Of a stretch of DNA of 36,926 nucleotides, positions 1 through 11,252 are shown piece by piece; position 1 is the first letter of the stretch; every line of letters starts with the position of its first letter. Under the pieces are notes generated by a model that worked only from the letters and a program-made list of their open reading frames with translations, was not told the DNA's origin and searched no databases. Position numbers and translations under genes: made by a program. Where the stretch lies: positions 57,389 through 94,314 of the forward strand of contig NC_049996.1 of assembly GCF_000003815.2 (NCBI RefSeq), written 5' to 3'. Source of the DNA: Branchiostoma floridae (lineage: Eukaryota; Chordata; Leptocardii; Amphioxiformes; Branchiostomatidae).

Positions 1-246
1 TGCTGACTTACTCTTATTCTGTTTTTGGTTGGAACCGCGGGAACTCAAAATACGATCCGAGCGTAAGAGCGTCTAATAAAAAAACTTTACTTACTGTCGG
101 CACTATGGAACAGATTTTATGGACATAACCACTTTGTTTGTTTTGGGGATGTTAATATGTGTTTCATGTGGGAAAATGTCTTTGATTTCGAAAGGTACTA
201 TTAGTTCTCTGATGATTTTGATCGTATATCAGTTAAACGTTAATTA

Positions 247-691
247 GGCCACAGCAAGTAAATTTTATGGATGTCATCAGCACACTCATCAACTTTCGAC
301 TGCTTTCAGAAAAAAAAGAATATTTTTGTCCTCTTCGGGGATTAATGAGATAGACCAAAATGGGCAAGCTAGAGAGGTAGATTGGTAAGCAGAAGTGAAA
401 CTTGTTGGATAGTTGTGAAAGTGCCACCAATATGAATGCCATGAATGTAGTTGACACCTTGGCAAGTGGTACCATTGTAACACACTAGTATCACTTATTA
501 TACTACAGAAGTTCACTTCTTTGATACAGGAATGAATCCCTTGTTAGTTGTGATGCCATGTTACGATGTTTATGGTGTCTATTTCGAAAATTTTGCCATC
601 CTTTTTTACCCATCTTGTTTCTTTCTTGCTATCTCATTATTTTTGCATTCTGCATAGGATGTCATCCATAAAATTTACTTGCTGTGTGGCC
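247..691. mobile_element. 445-bp MITE with imperfect TIRs and TTA target duplication
   Basis: The left end GGCCACAGCAAGTAAATTTT returns in inverted form at 660-691, with one extra CA (GGCCACACAGCAAG...), giving TIRs of about 30 bp. TTA lies directly outside both ends (244-246 and 692-694). A 3-bp TTA duplication with GGCC-type ends fits a PIF/Harbinger-like non-autonomous element, but the superfamily is inferred from the TSD alone. The interior has no convincing coding region. It sits just upstream of the first visible transposase exon, so it lies in an intron or the 5' flank. Confidence 0.8.
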
Positions 692-762
692 TTATAATCA
701 ATAATTTCCATGATCACTTGTGATGACATTAACTTATAATAGCACTATCCCATATATTACAG

Positions 763-3700
763 GTCCATCTACAATATCCCTCTGACAAACGTGCCCGTGT
801 CGTGGATCTGACAGGGATTGAGACCATGACCCAACAGGTGGCAGAGAAAAGGTGGTCCGCAGCAGCTACAAGTGCGTTGAAACACAAGGAGTTTTCTGCA
901 GCCCTGAAGGAAAAGGTTGGTGCCACAATCACTAAAGAGGTCCAATCTTTAGCTCCAACATCCATCCTCCAAAAAACTTCACCCGATGACCTTGTGAACT
1001 TTAACCAGGATGAGTTTGCTGAGGAACTGGAAAGCCGGGCCCCTTGGCTTGACGCATGCTTCCAGGGGGCATGTGGGACAGAGAGCCAGAAGGCCACAAC
1101 AGCAAAGTGTACAGCTGCTTCAATCTGCATACGAGTCAAACATCCTAAGCTGTCTGCTATACAGTACAGAAACAGTTTTGCTCTGCTACATGGGGGGGCA
1201 AAAAAAAGTACCTTCGCCAGGTTGAACAAGCAAAACATCTGTATGTCTCACAAAAGTACCATTGCAAAACAGAAGGAGATGGGGGAAGACAGGGATGAAG
1301 ACATCAAAAAATGGAAGGAAGCTGTTGAGTCCCATATAGAGGCAATATCTTTGCTAGAGACCCTACTCATTCAAACACAAGAGGAGGATGCCCGTGCAGC
1401 AAAAGCAGGTCTTGACACCTCTGGGAACAGCACCATAAGTTCAGCAGACCTGCAGGCCAGTGGGTTCAGTTTTGACTCCTTCAGCATCCAAAGTCCATGC
1501 TCACAAGACGAAGGAGAGAACATCTATGAAGAACTCGGGGTCAAGCCGTTGGAGAATGAAGATGCAGAAGCGAACACGCCTGCCACCGAACAAGAAGGCT
1601 GCCCTATCCCCAACACAAAGTCTCCACTCATTGACTCTATGATGGAGATACCGGGATTCTGTGACGGTGCCTACCAAAAAGCAGCACATGCCTTGGAGAC
1701 GGTAAAAAGTCGTGACAAGACAGATTCAGCAGCAGTTCAAGAAGCAATCAACCTCATGAAGGACACACCTCTCCCTACCTATCAGTTAATAGTGGACAAC
1801 CTGGACATGGAGGTCGTGGCAAAACACCAATCAAAAGACAAGAAAAGCCAGTCCTTACATTGGGTGCACCAAATGGCTGCAAAGGACAGAGTCACCACAA
1901 CCCTACCAGACGACAGACCGCAAAAACCAATAGAAGACCTTCAAATCTCAGAAGTGATGCTGACAGAGGAGGTACAATGTCTGCTGCGGAAAGACTACAT
2001 TGTTCACGTGACTCGAACACTGGAGAATAACCTGCCTGCACTCAGCTGCATCAAAGGGGCAGCGGTCAAGCACATTCGGCACGAGTACACGGAGGAGATG
2101 TCACAGCCCACAGAAGAGGTAGATGGTTGCTGTTTATTACTATTCAGAAATTTAACATGATTGATAATTATCACATTTAATTATTCACCAAGGCTTCAAA
2201 CCATGAGTCTTTTCTTTTTGACTTTATTCAGATTGTGTCATGTAAGCCTAGCAATACTGACTTTAAATGTGTCATCAATACCTTTGTTGATTATATATAT
2301 ATATATCATATATTATGTGTACATATTCTATGTACCAGAGGATACAGTTATAACATCTACAGTTTTTCAACTTTTCCCTTTTAGACCTGGCTTGGACTCC
2401 AGTTCAAGAATGAAAACAAGAGTGGGGACATGGTCCAGATTCTGCGCAACTATCAAGAAAACTACATCCCCGTCAAGGAAGACGAGGACGGCTGCATCAC
2501 AGAACTCCTCCAGCCAGTGCTACTAGGAGGTGACTGGCTCACTGAGGAACGTGTACATGGTGTGCAGGCTGCATTTCAGGATGGCAACACCCCCCTGGAG
2601 CGTTTTGAATCGTCGATCGGAAAGCATGACGTGTGGCATGCAGCACGCAACCTGACAGAGGTCAGTTTGTTATTTCTATACACTAATGTACTAGGTTAAC
2701 ATTAACTCTATGCATATATATATCTATAATGTATATCTATCTATCTATCTTATCTATCTGTCTATCTATCTCCATCTATCTATCTATCTTATCTCCATCT
2801 ATCTTATCTATCTATCTACCTACCTATCTATCTGTCAGTCTGTCTGTGTGTCTGTGTGTCTGTCTGTGTGACAGTGTTGTGTTGCCCCTTCCTGTACATT
2901 TGTGTCAGTAGCTTAAAAAGTGCCCTCTGCTGTAACATGCCATTTGACTCAGGAAATGTATTATGCATGAAAATGTATTAGAATAGAAATTAACTTGAAC
3001 GATGCAATGATATTCTTCTTAAGGGACAGCTTTCAAGGAAATTCTGGCTCAATTTTGATTTTTTTTCCCACTCTCTCCTTCTGTAGATCTACGACGGCGA
3101 ATATGGGGGCGAAACACCCCGGGACAAGGGAACGTTGTGTGCCAATATGAACGTCATTGGTGCCATTTGCGCAAAGAAGGGACCACACCAGGCCTACAAC
3201 CACTACAAGGAGTTCATGGACAAGGACCTGGATGCCACGATCATCCACGCGGCCATGGAAATATTCAGCCTTCCAAGCATTGATGGTGAGAGCAATACTC
3301 TTTTTATCATGTCTTTCAATTTAGCACGGGAATGCTTACATTGTTCAACCAATCATGTACAATAAGAATGTAAAGAAATGATATCAGGAATGTTTTTTGT
3401 GAGACAAGTAATTTGCCACCTACCTCTTATTGAAATTAGTAATCATAGCTGTGATTCTACTCCTGTCAGTTCAACAGGATATTCTTTCATCCCTACTTTT
3501 TCTGTTAGAAATGTTCAGTAACACTTGATTGCAGGATTTTGATGCAGTATCCGTCTACTTTATCTTCAGCTCAGCCAGAAGACTTCCCTCCTCCATACAT
3601 CCGGGCTGCCAGCCGACACAAGCAGCGAGACTGGTTGGAATGCAGGGCAGCAGAGATAGTCGACCTCATCTTTGCTGAGGAGACGTTTACAGTCCGTGAC

Positions 3701-4516
3701 ATTCAGCAAGGTATGGCACCTAAGCCCAAACCTGAGTTGCCATGTCGGTATCCTGGCTGCACAAAGGTGTACAAAAGGCCAGGGTCCCGAAAATCACATG
3801 AAGAAAGTAAACATGGTCTTGTGGTGGAGGAGGAGGAAAGCACCAATGCTACCTCCTCCAGCTCAGAAGACCATGTTTACAACTACCATATTGGTAAACT
3901 GACCCTTGGTCTCCTCATAAGGAATATCAATGATGCCACAAAGGAGGGTGATGGGGAGAGGCTCTCCAGGTGTTTCAGGATGGCCCTTTTGTATTACAAG
4001 GCCTTTGGTCACACCAAATATGCATATGGCACTCTGCTTTTCTTCGCCAGAGTTCATGCCCTGTTGCCCCCTAGGCTGGCCCACAGTTTGAAGTGGAACA
4101 GAGTAGTGAACAACAGAGGCGGTAAAGGTAACAATATTCCTATGGATCTAAATCTCGAACACGGCAATTTCTACGTGAAATCCTTCCTGAAACACCTGGG
4201 ACCAAACTTGAATGAGCAAACTGCTGCTCGGGTGGCAAATTCCATTGGCAGGATGGCAAAACTGCTCAAGAAAGCTGACAGAGATTGGGGTGTTAAGCGG
4301 GAGACAGGCTACCATCACAAAGCCGACCCGACTACAGATATTCATACTTTGGTGGAGCAGTATGCTCAGGTAGGAGTATTCCGTCACCAACCAGGCAGAG
4401 CATATGATGGTTTCCCCAACATCAAAGCTAGCGTTCTATCAGCAAAGATAAACGCCAGCAAACTGTCAGTTTGGATGAGGTCACTTTTCGCCAAGTGGGG
4501 ACCCCTGTATGAGTAG
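763..4516 (+). CDS. DUF6589-type (AcademH-like) transposase, 5' partial, four exons
   Basis: Exons 763-2118, 2385-2660, 3087-3285 and 3570-4516 join in phase (0, 0, 1) over GT-AG introns and give 925 residues ending at TAG. The first exon follows TTACAG and is open from VHLQYPSDKRARVVDLTG, so at least one upstream exon is missing from the window. The signatures are those I associate with DUF6589: HPKLSAIQYRNSFALLHGGAKKSTF, LIVDNLDMEV...SLHWVHQ, GGDWLTEERV, and near the C-terminus one C2H2-like finger (CRYPGC...HEESKH) followed by GKLTLGLLIRNINDA and MDLNLEHGNFYVKSFLKHLG. The Asp residues of IVDNLD and GGDWLT are candidate catalytic acids (inference). Proteins of this type are commonly found beside RecQ-like helicases, and Academ-lineage elements with a helicase have been reported in animals and fungi (from memory). 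The convergent helicase supports this. No stop or frameshift is seen in the visible exons. Alternative: a domesticated copy. Confidence 0.72.
2733..2875. repeat. (CTAT)n / (TCTG)n microsatellite in transposase intron 2
   Basis: Interrupted TATC/TCTA tetranucleotide tract that changes into CTGT and TGTG repeats. It lies in the intron between exons ending at 2660 and starting at 3087 and needs no coding explanation. Confidence 0.9.
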
Positions 4517-5446
4517 GTGTTTGAGAGATGCCTGTTTTGATTTACATGACTGAAATATCCACAAGATTTCTATGCCATGTTAACATTTATAGGAGCATAC
4601 CCCTTTTGATTGTGATAACCCCTTTTCAAAGAAATTCAATGTGTTGTATTGTAATGTCTAATATCAAATCTATGGTTAGCTTTGAAGTGTTACTGTTCGA
4701 AAAATATACCTCATGCAATGATGGATCATTCAAACAGTTTATTTACCTGAAGGGAACATAAAAGTAGAAGTAAAATGATGAAAGAACTATGTTACTTTGA
4801 AATTGCATGCCATCTTCCAGGCACAAAAGGTAATAGCTAATACAAAAATGTAATAACTATTCAGTATTCACTCAATATGGACTTTCGCCATATCATGTCA
4901 TACATGTAAATAAAAGTTCTTTGTAGGAATTATACAACATATTACTGTAACTATGTTCTATAGTTTAGCCGACATGAAAAGGATACTTCTGTACATGGAA
5001 TCTTTCCTAGGAACTTGTTGCTCTTCAAATACTGACATGTAATTGCAATTTGTGCAAAAGGTATTGATACAGTATTGCTTGAGGCAGTGAACTTGTTAGC
5101 CTACATTGTATTTTGAAGGTGAATATAAGATATGAACATGGGAAACAATGTAAGTTATGTAGCCGATTTGTAACATATGTAACATAGGAAATTATTGAGA
5201 AAATGGAAGTTGTTAACAAGGTCGTAATGACATGGAATAATTATAGTTTTTTTCGCATGGCAGTGATATATTGCGCAAGGCTTGTTTGTAAACTGCATTG
5301 TATTTTTCAATGGTGAATATAAACAATGCACATGGGAGTCTCTGTAAGCTAATGTTAACCAAGAAGTGTTTAGATTGCTTTGCCTGGTGTACATAGATCA
5401 ATAAAACATTAGTTTTGAGACATATAAATCTGATTCTGTTATTCTT
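4517..5446. other. 3' flanks between convergent transposase and helicase genes
   Basis: AT-rich, no credible ORF. A plus-strand AATAAA near 4908 and another near 5400 could serve the transposase gene. Two related segments of about 80 bp (5080-5160 and 5260-5345) share ATTGTATTTT...GGTGAATATAA...CATGGGA...TGTAAG and look like an old internal duplication. Confidence 0.6.
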
Positions 5447-5452
5447 TTACAC

Positions 5453-5590
5453 AACTAACTCTTCTTCATCATCTTCATCATCATCATCATCATAATCATC
5501 GCCACTGTCATCATAATCATTGCCACTGTCATCATCATCATCGCCACTGTCATCATCATCATCGCCACTGTCATCATCATCATCAACAAT
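5453..5590 (-). repeat. ATC-repeat encoding the Asp-rich tail of the helicase
   Basis: Imperfect ATC/ATCGCCACTGTC tandem units. On the minus strand they code for repeated blocks of the type DDDDDSG over roughly the last 60 residues. The repeat is in frame with the helicase. Such an acidic tail could mimic nucleic acid or bind basic partners, but simple slippage growth explains it as well. Confidence 0.85.
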
Positions 5591-6973
5591 GTCATCATCA
5601 TCACTGTCATTTTCTGAACTACTGCCACTACTAGATGTTACAAGCTGTTCATGTCCAGTGGAAACCTGAGTATTTTTCACAAACTCCTGTTGGATGTAGT
5701 CAATCATAGTATCTATGTCTGAACCATCATCAAAAACTTTCTTTACAATGTCTGCAATAATTCTGGCCAGGTCGGTTGTGCAAACTGACTCAATGTTATC
5801 GTATACATACTTTGCGTCATATATGTAAGGGCACTCTTCTACCACACTTTCTATGAGGTCCAATGTAAACCCTGTGGTTAGATCTACCGACACAAGCAAT
5901 TTCTTCTCTTGGACCAAAGAGTCTCGGTACTCATAGAGTGCCTCCCTCAGTACATCTTTTTGGCGCTGGTCAACACTTCTTGTCAACCAACGTTGTTCTG
6001 TCTTAACGCCCCCTACAGAGTCAGAAACTGGGACGGGCTCCTTGCAATCTGAGCCACTACCACATGTACACGAGCGGTGACAAACAGAGCAGCATAGATG
6101 TCCTGGACTGAAAGGCTTTGTTGTTGGTTCTCTTTCAAACCTGTGATACAGAGTGGTGCGCAAGCACTTGTCAGTCCGGACATACTGTGCTACCTGTTTG
6201 TCACACCGCTGTACAGAATAAGTATAAACGACAGCATGAGACTGCTGTCCTGTTCTACCTGCCCTCCCCAGTTGCTGTAGCAGGTCCTCCATGTTTGCTG
6301 GAGGTTCATACATTACAATATACCTAACATCAGGAAAGTTGATACCCATGCTCAGTGCAGTTGTTGCAACTATAACACGGGCTACTGAGCATGACAAAAC
6401 AAAGGAGCTCATTACATGTTCTTTCTTCTCTTCATGAGTTTCACTTTGATAAATTGCAACAAGACAGTGGTCAGAGCGCTTTGTGCCAACATAAGCTTGA
6501 TCACCAACCTGTCTCACTAGATGTTTGTAAATAGCCCCAACAGCCGGGAAACTTCTACAGTAGATGATCACTTTGTCAAATGAAGTACCATGTGTCTTCA
6601 ACCCAGAAACAACCCAATCAAGGCAGGTTAAGTCTGTTGACTTCACACGCACAGCGCTTAGTCTTATGTTTGTTCTATCCAACCTTGCCTCTACATAAGT
6701 GGTTTCCGAGCTCATTCCTAGGAGGCGGACGATATCCTTCCGTGTCTTAAGGTCTGCAGATGCAGTCAGGGCCAAGACAGGAGTCCCTGGATTGAAAAGA
6801 TGACAAGAATAATATTGCATTCAGTATAGAATATTCCTTTCAAATTAGCACGTTAGAATAATTGGTGACTGCACTTAACAAAGTGGGCTTACATCTGTAC
6901 CTGTATGGAATTTCTCAAACATTTGCTGAAAGAACTTTTAAAGAAAAGTCTAACGTTAAATGTTATATCTTAC

Positions 6974-7056
6974 CTTGACTGCATAGAGATCGGAGCTCTG
7001 ACACCCTGGCAAAACACTTCCGGAATGGCTCTCCTCCTCTTGCAACAGCTTCACCC
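6974..7056 (-). CDS. Middle 83-nt exon of the RecQ-like helicase
   Basis: This exon is too short to stand out as an ORF. It is bounded by TTTTTCCAG and GTAAGATA on the minus strand. It enters in phase 2 and leaves in phase 1, giving GEAVARGGEPFRKCFARVSE then LRSLCSQ, the equivalent of the stretch after the DEAH box in RecQ helicases (usual pattern SxWGHDFRPxYxxLxxLR). Both junctions make sense with the neighbouring exons, which makes the call strong although the exon is small. Confidence 0.82.
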
Positions 7057-8382
7057 CTGGAAAAACATAACAAAGACTATATTGAATTTTTTGAAAATAC
7101 AGGAGGTATTAAAATGTTTCAGACAATACCGTGAAGTTGAACATTTGAACAGAGCACTGGGAGTAGAGCTAGATTTCAATTGATTTACACATTTAAACAT
7201 AATTTAGCACCACCTTAACATAGCATGGGTTACAAAAAAGGAAATAGCTAATTATGGCTCAAAAAGGATAGCTTTCATAATGAGTAAAAAATTAACACAT
7301 GTAGATAAAGTAGGTAATGACTATTGACATGCAAGCTCCTATATTAGCAAGCTCCAGCTAATATTCAGACACATGCATTAGCCCGAGACATTTACCACGT
7401 CATTAGTTATTCACGGGCCCACAAGAAGTACTGTAAACAAGCTAAGGTGCTATCACAAATCAAATGAAACCAAGTTTTCTCTTAGTAATCTTACACCTCA
7501 TATTTTCAGTAGGCGCGTTGAACGTTAAAACAAGCAGGTTGGATCAAAGCGACATGCGACTAAGAAATTATAGAGAGCAAACTGTTGCTACACGGCATGT
7601 TTTGTGGGAGGGGGGCATGAATAACCGGGGTATTACGTTATGCAAATAATTTCTAAGCTCAAAGCTGTTAGCGATATTGTTTCAATACCAAGTACATACC
7701 AAGCAGGTGTCTTATGTGCCTCGTCGACCACGATTCCAAGGAGATTTTGCTGGTAAACATCTGTTTTCAACATGTCTCGCCATGCTGAAGTCAGCACCCA
7801 CGTCTCGGGATTGCCAAACACAAGCTCAAACCTGCCCATTTGCACGCCTCTAATCTCACTGGGAGTAGCGTCGCCGAGAGACGGCTGATACCCCAAGTCG
7901 TCTGGCTTCTTTGACCTGGTCTCTGATCAGAGCAACCAGGGGTGACAGAACAATCACTATGGGAAAGTTCGCTGTTTTCAGTCGATCTGGGCACTGGGGT
8001 GAAGTCAACATATGTTTCGCTACAGCGGGTGCCGCTTGGTAGATCAGTGACTTCCCGAAACTGGTTGGGAGGAGGGCCATGACGTCCTTTCCATACAGAA
8101 AAGACCTCAAAACTTCCTTCTGCTTATCTTTAAAGCTATCGACCCCTTCAAACAACAACAGAGCACTGGAAAAGGCATTTTCCAGAGCAGCCGTGCGTGT
8201 ATCGGGCTCTCCCGGGCCCGCCATGTTGATATGGTAATCATGTCACAGCTTGACAAGGCGGATTTTACCGCGTGCTGCGCGCACCAATCAAGGCGCGGCA
8301 AGTTGATTGGATTCTCGTAACACTATTGGTTAGAAACGGCGCGGCGATTTGTGCGCCGAGTTCTGTTCCCAGTACCCATTCC

Positions 8383-8539
8383 CCAGTCTCTCGCTAGGCC
8401 GGATAATTAACCCCCTGGGCTAAAGTCTAACCCCGTGAAAATACTACCGGGTGTGGCCCATTACCCCGGCGGCTGGGAGCTTCCCTGGCCCCGTAGAGAG
8501 CCTGCACTAACTACGGTATAAGGCCGAGCGAGAGACTGG
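8383..8539. mobile_element. 157-bp inverted-repeat element with 5-bp target duplication
   Basis: Left end CCAGTCTCTCGCTAGGCC (8383-8400) matches the right end GGCCGAGCGAGAGACTGG (8522-8539) in inverted form with one mismatch. ATTCC is directly repeated on both sides (8378-8382 and 8540-8544). No ORF. The 5-bp duplication is unusual for the common animal MITE classes, so I leave the superfamily open. It lies about 160 bp upstream of the helicase start. Confidence 0.75.
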
Positions 8540-8853
8540 ATTCCAGGTTAGTTCCGCAGCGGTGCGAAACTCTCTTCCACAGCAAACTCCCTTACCTGAC
8601 ATTAGAGAACCAGGTAGGCCCGAACCAGCGCCCACCTCCACTCCAAAATAAAATCCAGACTGCTAGAGTCTACAAAGGAAGCTATACGTTTGGCAGCGAA
8701 TGGAAAACGCATCTCAAAGGTAATCATGAAAGTCGGGGTCGTTTCTCGACGTATACTGCTACGCAACATTTGTAACAGCGAGGGACGAGATTTGTATACT
8801 ATTACTAGTATTCAGACACCTGTCTTTGAAATGAAACTGTGCTGTTCAAGTTA

Positions 8854-8931
8854 AGCCTGGATAGCAGACCCCAGCCCGATATCAAAAATATCTTCACGGT
8901 ATACATTTTGAAATCGGGTATCCAAGCTAGC
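8854..8931. repeat. Small inverted-repeat element (foldback-like)
   Basis: AGCCTGGATA...CCCGATATC at the left and GAAATCGGGTATCCAAGCT at the right are inverted copies separated by about 30 bp. It lies just beyond the stop codon of the IS3EU-like transposase. No clear target duplication, so it could be a MITE remnant or part of that transposon's end. Confidence 0.45.
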
Positions 8932-8948
8932 TCAAGTTTGGTAGTTTG

Positions 8949-10677
8949 CTAGTTGTTCCTTTTTATGATTTCTCGTGCCTGAAGATACAGATCACGTCCC
9001 CTGCTGTTACTATCTGACAGTGGATCAACTTGATCGCGAAGGTCAGATAAAATCTCGCCAGGTAAATCAAGTAGTATAGGGTCGAATTCCTCGTCAATAA
9101 AGTCCTCTACATTTGCTGGTGCAGTGTTACTGAAATACTCCCTAACGGATGTGTAGTCTGACCTAAAATTTTTCAGAAAGCCTTGCAGGAAAAGCTGTTT
9201 GGGCGTTTTGGATTTTGCAGTTCTAACCTTGTGATTATTCCACCACTCCCTGAATATTGCCATGTCTCTATTCAACCGTGGCAGAAATACGTAATGCAGT
9301 GCCGCAATATCATCATCTACGTCGGCATCTAAAACACCTTCCCTCTCTAACTGCCAGAAAAAGTCCATGTATGCCTGGGTACATTCCTGTCTCACGTCCC
9401 GCCAGAAGCGCTCGATTCGAGTATTATGTACAGATGAGCCTACAAAATGGGGATTGTGTTCAGGGCCTCTAACTTCGGTGATTAATCTTATGATGTCATT
9501 ATTTTCTCCGCCTTGGTCTGTACGTATTCTGGAGGGCCACCCAAACTCACGGACTCCACGTAGAAACACCTGCTTCATGTTTGCAGCCGTGTTTCTGTTA
9601 GTTGCACCCATAAATGTACACATACGCGAATATCCGTCTGTGCCCGCCTGGATGACTATCTTCCATCTCGTGTATCGAGTGCTGTCCGTGGAAAAGGACC
9701 AAAGAAGACAATCCCAAAACGCTCATCTATCGATATTGGTAAATCTGCGAACAGACACGCACAGTGTCATACAGACACACACACACGCACACACACACGC
9801 ACACACACACACACACTAATATACAGACACACACACAAGCGCGCGCACACACACACACACACACACCTACATACACACACACACACTGACATACAGACAC
9901 ACACACAAGCACACACACACACACACACACATACATACATACATACATACATACATACATAAATACATACACACACACACACACACACACACATACACAC
10001 ACACACACACAAGCACACATACACATACACACACAAACACACACACACTCACATGTTGCATGACCAATCTTATATTGTGATTATACTCTGCAGCAATTTA
10101 CTTCATTTTATTATAGGGGGTCCGATAGGTTGAGGTTGTAAACGTTGATATAAAACTTTCCGCCCACGAGAATATTATGAAGTTTTCCTAACCCTGCTAA
10201 TTTGTGGTTGGAGTCAATGTGCCATAACCAGTTGGGCGCAGGTGAAAAGTACTTCATCCTTGTGATTTTACCCCTCCACCGAAGGGCACTTGCGTGTGGA
10301 TCGATTCGCCTTAATGATGCGTGGATTCTGGCCTTGCTAACTCTGATGCCCCTTGTCCGCATGGCGGCCTCCGTCATGGACACACCCATAAGGGCCCGGT
10401 CTGCCGTCACCTCCCTAACTGCTGTATCTAGGTCATCATTGCTTATGTCTGTCGTGCGTGATGCAGTAAGTCCGAACTCTTTCCTCCGGCGGTACAGCGA
10501 GCTACGGCTAATCCCTGGAGAGCAAGAAAACACCATCAATGGTCACCATGAGAGACTCTCAGTCTTTTACCCCACACAGAAACACACAGTCAGGCACACA
10601 CACAGAGAAAGAGACTCTATCTCAAACTCGCACATACACATACAGACAGACTAACACACACGCGCGCGCGCGCGCAC

Positions 10678-10714
<37 letters not shown>

Positions 10715-11252
10715 TTAAGGAAATTTAAAAAAAAAGGCTAAGGATCGCTAATGTCTTCTTCCTTTGTTTTAGTAGGAATTATTTGTGTATACTGTATTCC
10801 TTTCGAATTCAAAGTCTTACCTAGGGACCTTGCGGTGTCCGCCCAACTGAGTCCCGCTTGGCAGCCGAGAAGGTCAATCTGATCCCTGGTTACATTCAAC
10901 TTCGGTCGCCCTCTTTGTCCAAGATATACACGTTGTGGGGCGAAGCAGGCCCTTTCCTGGGCTTGTGCTATTTCCTCTCGCACCTGTTCCAGGAGGTTGT
11001 TGATGTTAGTTTTCAAGGCGTGTAAACCTGTTTCGATGTTTGTTAAAATGTCTGTCGGCGGTCGGTGAGGGGGCCTGGATGTTCGCAGGGCCGCGATCGT
11101 CTCTTCTATTCTAGCGGATGTCCTTGTCAAGTCCGCCGCGTACTGGTGAAGCGTTTTAAGGGAGCATGCATTTTTAAGCGCCTCCTGAGCTTCCTTGTAC
11201 AATCCCTCCGCCTCTGCAGCAAGAGTCTCGACGTCACCAGGCGTCGGAACTC
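8949..11252 (-). CDS. IS3EU-like DDE (rve-fold) transposase, three core exons
   Basis: Minus-strand exons 11252-10821, 10514-10193 and 9681-8949 join in phase 1, 2 over GT-AG introns. The product has an N-terminal coiled-coil-like region (LAAEAEGLYKEAQEALKN...), a helix-turn-helix part (GQRGRPKLNVTRDQIDLLG... then GISRSSLYRRRKEFGL) and an integrase core. Candidate catalytic acids are D of LWHIDSNHKL, D of RIRTDQGGEN and E of HNTRIERFWRDV; 34 residues separate the second D from E (DD34E). The junction HKLAG|TRYTRWKIVIQAGTDGYSR rebuilds the usual family order, supporting the splice model across the CA repeats. The core exons have no internal stops and add up to about 495 aa. I assign it to IS3EU by recall of the WHIDGNHKL / RxDxGGEN / NxRIERLWRDV pattern. 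A Ginger-like integrase is less likely. Confidence 0.75.
9762..10050. repeat. Long interrupted (CA)n / (CATA)n tract inside a transposase intron
   Basis: About 290 bp of CACA interrupted by TACATACATACA and CACGCACA. It fills most of the intron between the exon ending at 10193 and the exon starting at 9681 (minus strand). The ORFs across it are low-complexity (CVCVCV...) and not genes. Confidence 0.97.
10575..10712. repeat. (CA)n / (CG)n microsatellite in a transposase intron
   Basis: CACACA repeats with a CGCGCGCGCGCG stretch, in the intron between exons ending at 10821 and starting at 10514 (minus strand). The CG run may form Z-DNA. Confidence 0.92.

Larger units (their letters stand above)
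5447..8224 (-). pseudogene. RecQ-like SF2 DNA helicase of the transposon, frameshifted
   Basis: Three exons on the minus strand: 8224-7700, 7056-6974, 6786-5447. Motifs in order: KDKQKEVLRSF (Q-motif region), LLPTSFGKSLIYQ (Walker A/I), VLSPLVALIRDQV (Ia), VVDEAHKTPAW (II), GGEPFRKCFARVSELRSL, LALTAS (III), KVIIYCRSF (IV), VIVATTALSMGINFPDVRYI (V) and QQLGRAGRTGQ (VI). These are the RecQ-type helicase set. The exon junctions restore the family pattern (DEAH...W|GEAVARGGEPFRK; SQ|GTPVLALTAS). After the helicase core comes a Cys cluster (CCSVCHRSCTCGSGSDC) and a long Asp-rich tail encoded by ATC repeats. Near 7878 the reading frame shifts from GVSAVS to LGDATPSEI, as if two bases of a CT run were missing. 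If the frame were unbroken the product would be about 649 aa. It is likely inactive, unless the shift is an assembly or sequencing error. Confidence 0.8.

Noticed and set aside
233-516. Minus-strand ORFs upstream of the transposase
   Set aside because: They lie inside the MITE at 247-691 and show no family signal.
3535-3569. Acceptor TTGATTGCAG as the start of transposase exon 4
   Set aside because: Joining in phase 1 meets a stop (GGATTTTGA) at once; the acceptor TATCTTCAG at 3561-3569 gives SIDAQPEDFPPPY and keeps the frame.
9727-10067. Three overlapping minus-strand ORFs rich in Cys-Val
   Set aside because: They are translations of the CA microsatellite; no start context and no complexity.
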